DNA of 64,000 nt, from assembly GCA_021186555.1 (NCBI GenBank), contig JAJKFL010000008.1, positions 19,275,936-19,339,935 on the forward strand, in the 5' to 3' direction. Shown one piece after another: positions 11,901 through 25,600 of this stretch. Source of the DNA: Reticulitermes speratus. Its lineage: Eukaryota; Arthropoda; Insecta; Blattodea; Rhinotermitidae. Made by a program: the position numbers and the translations under genes. The stretch's first letter is position 1. Each line of letters opens with the position of its first letter. Below the pieces are notes generated by a model. That model ran no database searches, had not been told where the DNA came from, and saw only the letters and a program-made list of their open reading frames with translations.

Positions 11901-13084
11901 TTTCAGTGTTCCCTTATTAACTCTTTGAGGCATGTAATTTAATTAACCTTTCAAAGACCCACATATGTGAATTCACATAGGAAAATACTCTTAGAAATTC
12001 ATTTTATATATTTAGGAAACAAGGAAATTTACTGCATTTTTAAGACATGCTGCATAATTTGTTTTATTTTCCACAAAATGGCATTTTTTCGTAATAATAT
12101 TCATGTTTTTCATAAACCATACACTAAAATTTAAATACCCACCCTGGTAGGATAAAGGTTAGTATTTAAAATCTCCATTCCTGTGTCACAGAAACTCTCC
12201 ATTACAAAGAGCAGCCAGTTAATGCTGTTTAGGGAAATAATCGCTGTTTATTTTGAGATTCATATGAAACGTGAATACACTGTGTTGGCAAAGTAGAGAG
12301 TTTTTTAATCTTATGTCATGTGGTACATATAGTGACTACAGTGCTTTACGGGTTAAAAGGATGAAACTTCTCACATGTGAGCAGTATACTGGCAGATATG
12401 TATTTATCCACGGTTGAGAACTGAGGATGTGAAAGAACTACAGAATTGTTTTGAAATTGAACCAGTAACATATGTAAGCATTTCTGGGTTGTTTGAGGCA
12501 GACTGAATACTTGAAGATGTTCACAAAGGGATATTCTGCAAGATCTCACATTTCAACTGATTGTGGCAGTGCCAGACTGTTCTGCCAGTTATTTGGACTG
12601 GTTTATTTGTGATTCGTAACCTTGCCAAACAAATGGTTTGCCAGTAGTAGTAGCTGTAGTAGTATACTACTACTACTGTTTTTGTTGAAAGAATGCATGT
12701 TTTTCCAAATTCATTCTGTGCTGTGTTGTATGTGTGGTTAGTTTTGATGTTCATTTATTATTGTTGCAAGACTAATCAGACTGCAGATATTACACTGCAG
12801 AATCAGGATTTATTTTTCCTTCAGTTTCCTTAAATATTGAACACATTGGGAAAGAACTAAAATAGATTTAGGTCTTAATAACACCTGCATTTTGTGTCTT
12901 TATCAAGTTTCTTTACATAGTTATTTTTGAGGATTGTATGAAAGTTTGATTTAACTTCCATGTAAAGTCGGGATGATATTGGATTGGTGTGAACCAGAAT
13001 AAATTTATCCACTATTATGTTTTATTCAATGATGCTTTCAGTTGCTAAGATTATACGTGTATAGTGTTGGTGGTACATGAATGA
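8936..13084. other. No gene recognised; scattered repeat-like fragments
   Basis: A fragment at about 10595-10830 translates NNELERMWKWSLPNLNI then EGLNETRRTRVKIASV. It resembles a translated dispersed repeat common in insect genomes, so I read it as repeat rather than gene. The 9486-9843 interval is open on both strands for about 310 bp but shows no domain or splice framework. If the - strand sushi/EGF gene continues, its 3' exons should lie here; none was recognised. Confidence 0.4.
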
Positions 13085-13255
13085 AATATGAGTATGGAGC
13101 ATTGGTAGGATCATACTGACAGGGTAAAAGCAAGGTACTCGTGTAAAAACCTGTCCCATTACCTCATTGTCCACCACAAATCCCACAGGGACTGGCCTAG
13201 GATTGCCCCTCAGTCTCCACAGTGAGAAGCTGGTGATTAACCACCTGAACCATGG
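13085..13255 (-). repeat. SINE family B, diverged copy
   Basis: The reverse strand reads gcgtgccatggttcaggtgg then ccagtccctgtgggatttgt, 'ggtggacaatgaggtaatgg' and 'gacaggtttttacacgagta', colinear with better copies at 32448 and 36954. The B-box region is degraded. Confidence 0.65.
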
Positions 13256-13531
13256 CACGCTTTCATTGAAGTCCATTGTGCATTTCCAGAGGTGATCACA
13301 CAGACAGATGGATATGCCCTCTGCCTTCATATACTTTATGCAAAGAATCCATTTTAAATTAATTTTGAATTTTTGTGTGTCAGACACAGGAAGCATTGTA
13401 GGTGGTAAAAGTGCTTAGCTGCAGAGTTTACGTGGCCACGAATGTACTTGCTGAATATATTAATGTGTGAGGGTGTAGGACTTGTGTAATGCAGGAATGA
13501 TGCCAGTTGAATAAATTCTGTTTTCACTAAC

Positions 13532-13662
13532 TTGTGAGACCTGGCACGTAGGTCCAGTGAAGTCAGGTGGGCAGTAGCAGACAGCCTTGTCACCGTGCAC
13601 CATACACCGGCCTCCATTCTCACACAACTCCTCCTGGCATCTGGCTCGCTCACAGTATTCAC
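13532..13662 (-). CDS. EGF-like domain exon 2 of the sushi/HYR/EGF gene
   Basis: Starts after the acceptor TGTCAG (phase 1). EYC supplies the sixth cysteine of the preceding EGF domain. A complete EGF-like domain follows: C-QEEL-C-ENGGR-C-MVHGDKAV-C-Y-C-PPDFTGPT-C. Spacing and the CENGG and CPPDFTG motifs are typical; the calcium-binding DxxE/N signature is absent. The 3' border is uncertain: CAG|GTCTCA at 13540 or CAA|GTTAGT at 13531, both phase 0; the second has the better +5 G. Read-through would stop at about 13457, so a terminal exon is possible but less likely. Confidence 0.85.
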
Positions 13663-16600
13663 CTGACATCGCACATTATTGCATCAATTCATAAATTACC
13701 TTATACTTATTAAAAAAATTTGATAAGAGATACAGATGCAGTTATCTTGATACCTGAGTTCACTAACACTGTACAGAGCTGTAGTCGGCACAGTTGGGCC
13801 ACTGCTTTGCTCCTGTCAGAATGGCCAGACAATGTTATACCTCTTTCAAAACCATTTACTTTTCACATGTACCATTGTCAAATTGCTAGGACAGTCAACA
13901 AAGCAAGGGAGAGAATGTATGCACTTCTTATTTATAGGTTCCTTGGCAGCAGGGTCAAATACTGTTCCTGTCATCAATATGACAGTGGTTTGAAACTGAA
14001 GAAAAAGTGGTTGGTGCTGCGTGCACTGTTCTTCCCCCCCCCCCCCCCTTACCAACTTGCCTCTTCACCCCTTTGCTAACAGGGATCAAGTTAACTGCTG
14101 GGATCAGTATGATGATGATGTGATCATCACAGTCATCTTAACTGTCATTATAGCACAACATTTGAGCTTTATCTGGGTGTTTTATCTGAGGACACGTACA
14201 GAACCAGTCTCCAAAACATTATTTTTAGAATTTATATTTTAAATAATACAGTGGATAAAGTTCAAATAAAGGCATAATAGTACCTCATATTTTTGATCCT
14301 GTAACTGGCAAAAGTGTCTTGTGATCTATGTGTTAGATTAACATACAGCTTTAATGTAGAAGTTAAGACCTTTAATACTTTGCATTAACTGAGATCCACA
14401 CAACTTGATGGTTAGCAGTGTTGCCAAGTCATGATGAAAGACATTGGCTAGAAAAATGACCTTACATCACTGCTTCGAGGTAAAAATATTTGAGTTGTAC
14501 TTTTTATCAGGTAATTTACGAATACATACGTTGTGCTGAAAAAATGCAATATAAGCGGTGTATACACATGGATGTTTTATAGTAAAATTTCAGTAGTACA
14601 GACATCTGTAGGATAGATGTTTGTGTGGGCTCAGCTGACAAGCGAGTTATGATAAAACTGCATGCGATGAGTTGAGAATTTATTTAATGATGAAGTTGGG
14701 GATGCTGATTCGGTCCAGCTCCAGAAACAAACCTGGACTAGATATTTTTAGGGATTTTCATAGCTACACTCTCCCAGATATAGTTTCAGATAACACCTTA
14801 CACATTTGGTGTCTGATATCTATGTACCATTCTTCAAATGTCAAAATAATACATGATGTTCATGCAGCATTGTTTAAGTAATTCATTTAATGACTATTGA
14901 CAGTTATGCATTAAAAGAAACATGCATCAACAATGTGATAGAGAAGTTTGTGTAAATAAAGTTAGCTTCATTTAGGCTAGAATAAAAGGAGGTTGGCCTT
15001 CAGTTGGGTATGGTTAAAACATTGAAAACAAACTTGAGGGTTGGGCCAGGCCGAGGAAACATTCAAGAGTTTTGGGCATTGCAGGCCTCAAATCTCAGCT
15101 TTGCAGCCTTGTGAGCCGATAAACTGTAGGGGAGGAAAGGGCGGACATAATGGGTTTTAACATGGGATATTGGGAGGAATTAACAGTACCTCATGCACAC
15201 AGTAAAAGTGAAGATATATTTTCTTCAAAAATGCTTGATAGCTATTTAGTGTATAAAAGTGGTCATTTTAAGGGTAAATAATCTTACTATTGTTAGTAGC
15301 ATGCATATTACCTGTAGTGAGTGGGTGTAGTGGTTTGCAAATACTTTTGTCACAACAGAGGCAGTTTGAAATTTTTGCAGATGTGAAAGTTCACAAATAA
15401 ATGTGATAATTAGTACATACATGTTTTTAAGCTTGATTTTCAATGTTTTGGTAAAATGTGATCATGTACGAGAAGATAAAAGTGAACTTAAAACATTAAA
15501 CATCATTATCATCATCATCATCGATCCTGTGCAATGTTTTGTAAACCACATTTCTTCCCTAAAATATACAAAGTGTCAGGTAACATCTACAAGGATATTA
15601 TTAAATTAAATATTTACATGAATACACAAAAAAGCTTTTAAGTTCTGTCCATTGCAGCATTTCACATCTTCTTACCTTCCCTGTCTGGTGGACAGATACA
15701 GAGTGTGGGTTGGCTGGGATGAGGCCCATTGAGGCATGTTCCTCCACCCTGGCATGGGTTGGCCCAACAAGGTGCTCTCTTTCGATGATGCCGGAAGGTG
15801 TGGTGGTACTGAGCATCTGCCAGTACCACCTGGGGCATATTGGCAGTCTCTGCTGTAGGTATAAGAAAGTCAGTAGAATATAACATGCCTAATTTTGTGT
15901 TTCCATTGATTAGTAGGGATTCAGTTATGTCTTTTGTCCTTGCAATACTTCAGGTTTTACAGTACAGAAATTTCTGGTACAAGTAAACGTGGACAGACAG
16001 CTCACCCTGACAGCTTGGATCTGTAGTGCTGTTCCATGAGTGGGACCGGCACCGTATTACAGCAAGATGGGCCTGCGATGGTGGTACTGTGTATCCTGGG
16101 TCACAGTCATAGCGACATACACTTTCCTCATCAAGCAAATCTCCACTGCTGTTGATGTCTGAACCCTCCCCACTTTCAGGAGTCTCACAACTCAAACGGC
16201 CATGTTCTGGGCTCATGGGCAGTGGGCAGCCTTTCACAGCTGCCAACACAGTCAGTAGTTTAAATGAACATAGTGTCTTCCAAGCATAATTGTTCCTCAG
16301 CTGTGACAAGGCGATGAGCAGTATGTGTTATGTTTTGAAAAATACTCCTCAATATCCAAAATAGTTTATTCTTTTTAAGAAAATAAACAGTACATAAAAA
16401 TTAATATAATTTGATAACTGTCAAAAGATTTTTGTTACTTTTTGTATTTTGTACAGAAGCTGCCAGAATTGCATACCATTAATTGCATACTTCCAGTAAA
16501 AAAAACCCTGGTTGCTTAGATAAATAAATCGTGTATTTCCATTTCTTCACGTAAGAGTAAGTTGCTAAGTCAGTTTTCCAGTATGTAGAGAGGTCTGATT

Positions 16601-19600
16601 CCTGTTTGGAAGGTCATGCACTTAACTTACAATCTGTATTGTATTTGTGTGCCCTGCGTTATCCTGCTGTGTGGCAAAACTCTTCCTGTAAGAGCAGTAA
16701 TATTGTCTTAATGTCAGGTAGGCCATAATATAGTGTGTAATGCAGGCTTGGTTGTATGGAATTTTTTGTAATTCCTGTGTTAAAATACTGAAAAGAGATT
16801 GAAATTGTTTATTTCAAACTCTTGATTAATTCTGCTATGGCAAAAGGCCTGTGAGACATGTAGTTATTAATCCAAAAATTCACCAGATCTTTCAGGTTGA
16901 AGGTTCATAAATTTGTGTATTTGGGAGTTTGCCTTACAAGCCCAAATGAGGAGCTACAGGAAATACAGGGCCAGATAAAACAGCTAAGAGAGCTTATTTT
17001 TCCATCTTACAGCTGATGAAGTGTCATGATACCAGCTAGAGAATTAGAGTAGTGCTATATAAAACACCCATCCACAGCATGGTCCTATATGGTAGTGTAA
17101 CATGGACTCTTTCCCAGAAAGCCATTAGTGTCATTCTGACTCTTTTGAAAGGAAAATCATTGGGAAAATATTCAGAGCCACGCAGGCCAAGGGGCCATGG
17201 AGAATTAGATGCTGTGAGGAGATCTACGAATTGTATGAAGATATGACGCTTTCAACATTTTATGCCTGAAGAGACTACAGTAGGCTGGCCACATAGAATG
17301 GATAGATGATTTTCTTATCCCCAAAAAGCAATGGGAGGATGTTTCAGAGGAGGAACACCTGTGGGAAGGCCTACAGGTAGATAGGAGGATTCTGTTAGAA
17401 GGGATGCTGTAGATTTGCTCCAGGTATGGAACTGGAAGGCAGCAGCAAGGAACAGAGAAAGGTGGAGGGAGAAGATCGGAGAGGCCATTCAGCAATCCAA
17501 CAATTTTTCGTTGAAGTTCCTGCTAGTCTTTGTACAGTAGTATTCCTTCAGTCTGGAAGCTGGTACTCTGGAAATCCTGAAACCTTGGCAGTTGAAGAGA
17601 ATAGTCCTAAGAGCAGAAGTTTTGGCAAGAGTGTCTCTACATCAATCATTGTGGCATCTCCTGACTCCTTGTCTCCTACTCCTTCAACTTCTTCAGCTAT
17701 GAAGACTCCTGATCCACAGTTTCCTGGTCCATCAGCATGCCTGGTAGAAACTGAAGAGACTCCAGAAAACACACAAGGGATTCTGATGCCCCTGAACCAG
17801 CAGCTGAAGGAGAAATCCAAATGGAATACTCTTCTGGTCAGTTGTGGAGCTCAAGTATAGGAGCAGTAACAAAAAATTACCTGTAAGAACTTAAGTCAGT
17901 ATAGGTACTGTCTGATAGTCTGGAGTATTTGATAATCCTGCACCTGTCTGGTCCTTTGGGTGCCGGATTAAAGGAGTTCTGCTGTAGTAGTAATAGAGCT
18001 CCAGAAATATGACTTGGAACTTGTGTCACAAAACAGTCTGGTGGCATGTTTCATTTACATATGTTTACTTGCCACCATACAGTTATGGCAACTGTATTTC
18101 TGGAGCCCTGAGTAATGTTTAATAATTCATGATACTTACCTCTGCAACGTGGTAGTGGGTTGGTCCATTTCAGTTTGTCCCCACATTCGGTAACATCATG
18201 CCCCACTAATTTGTATCCTTGGCTGCAGGTTAGCTGACACCGAGAACCCCATGCATTATTGAGGGAGCAACTCCCATGAACATGTTCAGGAAGGTGTAGC
18301 GGTGGGCACTTTCGGACTGTAGACAAAAGAAAGGAACACTACGTTTTGAGACTACATCAATTGCCAAATTTGGCCTGTGTGAGTACACATCAATTGCCTT
18401 GAATCTGGATTATGTGTTGGTAAGATGGTTGTAGTCAGGGGTGCCCAAGTCCTGTGTACAAGGTTGTCCATGCAACTAAGTTTTGTGCGGTGGTGCCTAA
18501 TATGTGTGGGTCCTCAGTATGGAACTTGCTTCATGTCACCCTTTTGGCACGTGGAATTTTGAGGTGGCTCATAGATTTTTGGAAAATTTGAGGTGGCGAG
18601 TTGATAAGCCATATCTCTACAGCGTTAATTTTGTTATATTAAGGTGCACTTTTATAGACAACTACAAACTCTACAGTGATGCTGTTTGGTACACATACAG
18701 TGGTGATTCTAATGGATTTACTTTTTCTCATACTAATGTACTTGTAAAGAATTTTATAATTTTTTTTCCAAAGGACATATTTATCTTTGATGGGAAATGC
18801 TTAGTAAATATGTGTCTTCATACGTTAGAATTGTAAAGAGAAGTTGATATTTCTACAAATGACGGTAAAATTACTGGCATAGATTTAATGTTTCTAGAAT
18901 ATATGGTTTCTCACAGGCCGAGATAGCTCAGTCGGTATAGCGACTCGCTACGAGCTGGACGGTCCAGGGGATCGAATCCCGGTTGGGGCGAGATTTTCAG
19001 CACCCGTCCAGACCGGCCCTGGGGCCTACCCAACCTCCTACACAATGGGTACCGGGTCATTCCCGGGGGTAAAGCGGCCGGGGCGTGGCGTTGACCACCC
19101 ACTGCCATCTAGCGCCGAGGTTAAAGAAAGAGTAGAGCTATGCCTGTACTCCCCTTCTGGGCCTTCATGGCCTGTTCAAGGGTGAACTTTACCTTTTTAC
19201 TTTTAGAATATACGGTTTCTCAGAAAAATGTACCTATGTCTATAAAAACCAAGTTGCCGGAAATGGATAAAGAGAGAAATGCGTATGTGATGCCAACGCA
19301 GGGCTGCCGAGAGCGGATACGGGCCCTGGTGAAACTATTTTTTCAGGCCCTCCAGCAAGGGCGGACCAGCTAAAAATCAAACACTTGCGAAATATTCAGG
19401 CCCTGGGCCCCTTTCCGGACTGCTGGGCCCCGGTACTTTGTACGGGTTCCTCCCCCCGAACCCTCTCTTCGGCACTGGCCAACTGTCATTTGTCATTTAA
19501 ATCAGCTTTCAAAAATGGAATTCTAGTAGGAAATAACACTTGTATCATAAAGCAGACTATTGACTACCTACATTAACAGAAAATACGAAATTAATATTTT

Positions 19601-22600
19601 TTTATGTAAACCACCTTACCACCTGTCCTGAAGGACTTAAAAAATAATGATTTATTATTTACTGCAGTGACTAAGAGATAAGTTTTAGAACTATTTACCA
19701 TGTTGATAATTGTGTGGTACTATTACCTTTACGTAAAATGTATGTTATGGGGCTACAGTGTAATCCTTAGCACCTTTAGGAAGAACAGGTTCCAAAAGAG
19801 GGAACTGGACATTACAGAATGATTGTAGTGCGAACATCGACAGACTGCAGTGTTCTGAAGAAGGCCTGTACTTTCCGTAACATAATGAGGAGCGAAATTT
19901 AAGTAAATGATTGTGATTTTTTACATTCATAATTTTTGTTAAGGGCGGCCATTGTGATTGCTCACCGCGGGTGCCAGAACCTAGCTATGGCACTGCGTCT
20001 TGTATTCACAAGGGTTAATCAGAGAACAGACTGTGTTGAAAACGGCACTTTTCTTTCATCTGGTACACATATCAGCAAACAGCTATTGCATGCCACCAAA
20101 CTTCTCGGAAGTGACACATAGACTGCTGTATTGTTTCACCATATAAATGTTACTTTCATACTTGGACATTTAAAGTAAATGATTTCAAGAACTGTAATTT
20201 GCAACTTCCTCAGAATCTTACTACATCTGATTCTTCAGCTCGGAAATATGGCTGACGCTAATGAATATTTTGCAGTCTTGTTTCCTTTTCCTTTTTCGCC
20301 CTAAGAAGAAAATTTAATACCAGAATTCAAACCAGAGCCTGTCTGATTACAGTGTTATGCAGACAGTTTTGGCTGAAGTTGTTCTCAGCTGCACCATCTG
20401 TATTGCTACATTTGCTTGTAGACTTTCAATTTTATCAGGAAGGCAGCATACATCTGTCTTACCTGTCACATGGTAGCGGTACTTGCACATTGTAAGCTGC
20501 TCTCTGTTGTGGATAAGACGTATCAGTATGTTGTAGCTTCCCTCCCCAACAGTTGTTCCAGGACGTGGACCAAACAGTGATTCTAGTCGCACTTCAGATA
20601 ACTTGGCTCTGACAACACATTAAACTCTTATGATAACAGTGAAACATGACGATTGATTTACAGTTTAGAGGTTGTGAACATAATGTCTTGTTATACGTGG
20701 GGTTTCTTCCAGAATTTGCATAATTATCACCACTCAGTGATGTTTGGAATAGGGTGTGTCATCTTATGACAAAGTTATCCTCCTCCATCTTGTTTCTGTG
20801 TCTTTTGGTCTATTCATTTTTTACGTATTTCAAGAAATTGTCTCATCTACTTGTTTGTCTTCCCATTGGTTGCTTATTTGACATGTTCATTTTTAGACAC
20901 ATTCGCAAAATTGCGAAAAGCGACTATTAGCTGCCTGTCTGTCCGTCCGTCCACATGGAACAACTCGGCTCCAACTGGACAGATTTTCATGAGATTTGGT
21001 ATTTCAGTGTTTTTCAAAAATCTATCAAGAAAATTCAAGTTTCATTAAAATCTGACAATAACGAGTACTCTACATCAAGACCTCCGTACATTTTTGGTAA
21101 TATCTCGCTCAATTCTTCTCAGAATGAGAAATGTTGCAGACAAAAGATGTAAAGAAAATCAAAATATACGTTTTATGTTCAACAACTTTTTTTTTTTCGA
21201 AAATCGTGCCGTATATGAGATAATGTGGAAAGATACGGTAGAGTCGGACAGGCTACAGATGACAATATAATACGGCGCATGCGCTTTGCATGCTAGATAA
21301 CTAATGCTACAGACACACACTCAGAATATGTAATACTTATTGCTTTCCACGGCAACAGTGGTTACACGAACGCGCCTCAGTGTTACGTTATATGTATATT
21401 GCCTGTCTTGTTTGTGGCTGTTTGTGGCCTACACCTGCGGCTAAAGCGCGTCGAATTTTCATGAGATTCGGCGTAGGCGTTCTTTACAAAGAGTTGTCGA
21501 GAAATCCTATATTTCGTTTAAATCGGCTTCAGTGACAGTCATACTTTATTTAGGGGCGTAAATGCATTTCTGGCCTTCCTCTATGTATTTCTTCACGGAT
21601 TTATTGATATTTGGTACAGATATCTGCATGATGCTGCTGATCAGTTGCGAGTTTCGTGAAAATCGGTGCCTTGAAAGCCATACTTTCCTTACGAGCGTAA
21701 ATGAAATACTGCTCATATTTTATGCTCTTTTTTTTGTCCAATATGTATAAAATTCGGTACAGGAGATCTACAGAGAAATTTACGGAGTAATTGTAAGTTT
21801 AGTGAAAATTGGCGCACTTCCCACACTTACGAGTATTGTCTGATTTGGATGCAATTCGGTATAAGAGACCTGGCCTTAATGCTGTTCAGTATCTGTGAGT
21901 TTCGTGAAAATTGGTTCAGGGAGGGTCATAATTTGGTTATGAGCATAAATGAAATTACGTTTACATGTGTACTGTGAAATCGTATGACACGTGGAAAGTA
22001 AAGAACGCCTGGGTGAAACTTATGTACTGTGCCATGGAGTACACCATTTGCAATCTTGTTTAGTACCTGAAGCAATAAGATCTGAACTTCAAGTGTGGTT
22101 CTGAAAATTCTAATGCAGTAGATGGCAGAGACAGGAAGTGAGATGGGATGTGAACACAAATATTGAAAAATATGGGTTCCATGCAAGGCAGGAAATTTCG
22201 TGACTAGCTGAGCTAGTCCATGGACATTAAAACAGGGCTTCATCGAAAGGTTGATTACATTTTGTGACATAGTAACAGTTATATATGAACACAGGTGTCT
22301 GCCGGTTACATCTAAAAACGAGCCCTGTCACGAATGATGCTGACTGGTGTTCCATCTCACCGAGCGGCAGGAGTGTTGTGACAAGGCTTTACTGCAGGGG
22401 ATTCAACCAGCGTGAATGTCGTTCCCTTGGTAGCAAGGACGGACCTGTCGTCTGGACAGCGAACACACATTCTTTCTGGTGATCTGAAGTCGGGTGCGTC
22501 TTGCACTGCCTTCAAACCTGCATCAAGATTTGTATAGTTGGACTGTAACATATCACCATTTAATGTGCTCCAATTATGAAAAATAGGCAATGATTTTTAA

Positions 22601-25600
22601 ACATCAGTTTTACTAAATCGTGTAATATTTCCCAACCAGAACACACAATTATCGAGATATTGAACTATTTTTCAGATGAAATGCCTGTAAGGGGTACAGA
22701 TGTTCTGAGAACCAGTCAATGGTGGCGGTTGTGCTGATGGTTGTGGTTGTGGTGGTGGTTGTGATGGTGGTTGTGGTAGGTTGGTAGTAGTAGTAGTAGT
22801 AAATTACAAGTGATAATCGGTGGTTGAGAACCAGGAAGGATGAAGTTTTGAACCTTGTTACATGACAAGAAACTTCATGATTTATACAGAACCATTACAT
22901 TACTAGCACAGTGAAATGTAGAAGCCCGTAATGGCTGTGCACACATATATGTTTATCAACGTGGAGAGAGAGAGAATGCGTACAGAATTTTAATGGGGAA
23001 ACCTCTAGGAAGATCGACACAGATATAGGAGGATGAAATTAAGGTGGGTTTAGGGAAATAGGCTATTAGGATGGGAGGTGGACGAAATTAGCTCAGAATC
23101 GAGTCCAGCAGCAGACTGCGGTGTTAGCGATGTTGAATCTTTGTATTCTACGACTAGGAAGTTGGTTAGTTAATAATAATAATAAAATGAAACATAATGA
23201 CGTCAGACAACAGCGATGATGATGATATTGCTGCTGTGTCATACTAATACTATTAGTTCTAATGATGATAATAATAATAGGTTAAGAAAAGTCTACCTAG
23301 TGTTTAGCCGCTGTGGCGCGCCATTCTGTTATTCTGCGCCACTAGGTTCTTATAATTTTGTTTACCTGGATCAGTCATGGAGGAGGCAGAATTGGTCAAA
23401 ACGTTGTGGCCATTGGCCCATGACGTCACTTGCTCGGGTGCCAGAACAGTCGTGGTGACGGTGCCCGATGTGCCTGTCGGTGACATATACATGAGCATAA
23501 GCACTTTGCTCCTGTGTCAACAGTAATGTTTCATACTACGTGTAATAGTACGGACCAGTTTAGACAGAAAACGTTTATTGCGCTAATTCTCGTCCTTTTA
23601 TCCAACTTTCTGCTTTTTGCAACGGGACAAGGAAATGTGCGAACTTGGTTTATAAAAAAAGGTTGTCTGTAACCTCAAACAATGCAGTATGCTTTCTAGG
23701 GACGAGGCTATGACGACAGAATGATAGTGGCAGAATATCTTTTTTTTTTTCCTATGGCTCGACAGCCCCTAGGGGGCCTAGGCCTCGTCATTTTACGACG
23801 CTTCACGATCACACTTTAGACACACCCCACACACTCGGTAGGACTCCTCTGGACGAGGGACCAGCTCGTCGCAGAGACCTCTACCTGACAACACACAACA
23901 CTCACAACAGACAACATCCATGCCCCCGGTGGGATTTTTTTTTGCCTGTCCCGGGTTTTTCCCCTTTGATCCATTTTTGTACTGTTTAAATCCTTTTCGT
24001 CCTTCATGTCACTTTACGTTCCATACTACCGTCCTTACAACTAACACAACACAAACATCCATGCCCCCGGTGGGATTTTTTTTTCTGTCCCGTTATTTCC
24101 CTTTGATCCATTTTTGTACTTTTAAATCCTTCCGTCCTTCTTCATGTCACTTATGATCCATACTAGTCCTTATACAACACTCACAACAGACAGACATCCA
24201 TGCCCTAGGCGGGATTTTTTTTTTTTTTGCCTGTCCGGGGTTTTTCCCCTTTGATCCATTTTTGTACTGTTTAAATCCTTTTGTCCTTCATGTCACTTAC
24301 GTTCCATACTACCGTCTTTACAACAAACACAACACAAACATCCATGCCCCGGTGGGATTCGAACCCACAATCCCAGTAAGCGAGGGCCGAAGACCCACGC
24401 CTTAGACCGCACGACCACTGGGATCGGCAGAATATCTACGTGGAGGAAATGCCGCTATCAAATCTAATTTTGGGTTAAGTTAAATTTTTAATGTTATTCA
24501 TACCGTGCATATTCTTACAATTAATAATGCACTTAATAAAACACATTCAGAAGCAATTATAAAACTCCTACATGTTTCGGCACCGGAGTGCCATCATAAG
24601 GAGTTATTCAGAACAAAGGAGTGATAAGGCAAACAGCTAATCTAGGCACTGTGTCTCCCTTCTTAAAATGATTAAAAATTAAAATTCTAAAATATACAAA
24701 GTTAATAATCAAAATTACAATGTTGTAAATTTAAAATTTTTAAAGGGAACCGTTCCTGGTAGAAGTGTCCAGTTGTTTACGCTCTGTATGGCGCATGTAT
24801 ACAAACATCTGTTTCGACCTATATGATCCGAAAAGATCTCGTCCTGGTAGCGTGCCACGTGTGTCGTGTCAAGCGGTGTCGTATACTGATTCAGTATTCT
24901 ATTGTTCTTGTGTAATGCCTTGCACTTTCACTAATTTATGAGTAACATAAGCGTTTAGACGCTTCCCTGCATCGTCGTGTGTTCAGTTTAGCTGTTGATT
25001 TGTTGTTTTTTTTTTGGGGGGGGGGCTCTGCCTGTGCGTAAAGGATTTGGGTGGTTGTGCATTGTTGCAGGGAAACATCGAAACGCGTATAGTGTTCATA
25101 AATGATTGCAAGGGCAAGTCAAGAAGAGCCGTAAGCTATGTATGGAATAAGGAACTGTTGAAAATTGAAGCAAGTAATCTAAAAACACGTTCTGTTTTCA
25201 AATAAACTAGCTTGTAAAATGCGTATGTTCAACTGTACCACGTGCTGTATGGATAAAGAATTTTACGGTATTTGCATTTGGATCACCACTCTTCTGCATT
25301 GAAGCAGTTCAGCTGAAAATGCCTCTACAAAACTCGCCTTCTTGTTACCAGACAAGACCGGAACGTTCACCTTGGCACCCTTGTACGGGACGGTAGCTGA
25401 GCCCCACTGAGATGACCGGAACAATCCGGTTGTCCTGCGCTGGGGGAGCTCTGTCTTGCCCGTCTTGCCGTAGTGTCTCTGCGTCACCGTCACTCTGCCG
25501 GCCTGTGGGGCCAGAACGCGGTGTCTCCGGTGAGCCGAGTCCCAGTGTCTGCAGAGTGAAACTGCACGTCACCAGTCAACATTATACAGTAGAGATTTGA

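Noticed and set aside
13022..13396. 124-codon reverse frame as the next exon after EGF 2
   Set aside because: It is mostly the family-B SINE at 13085-13255 and lacks any cysteine-module pattern.
14034..14048. Poly-C tract as a regulatory element
   Set aside because: A simple homopolymer within an intron; nothing nearby supports a function.
17426..17860. 144-codon open frame as a host gene
   Set aside because: It starts in a LINE end and runs through a Tigger-like element whose other copy (1057-1524) has stops in the same region.
23914..24337. CRISPR-like array
   Set aside because: Three units of about 141 bp, adjacent with no spacers, inside a SINE in a eukaryotic genome.
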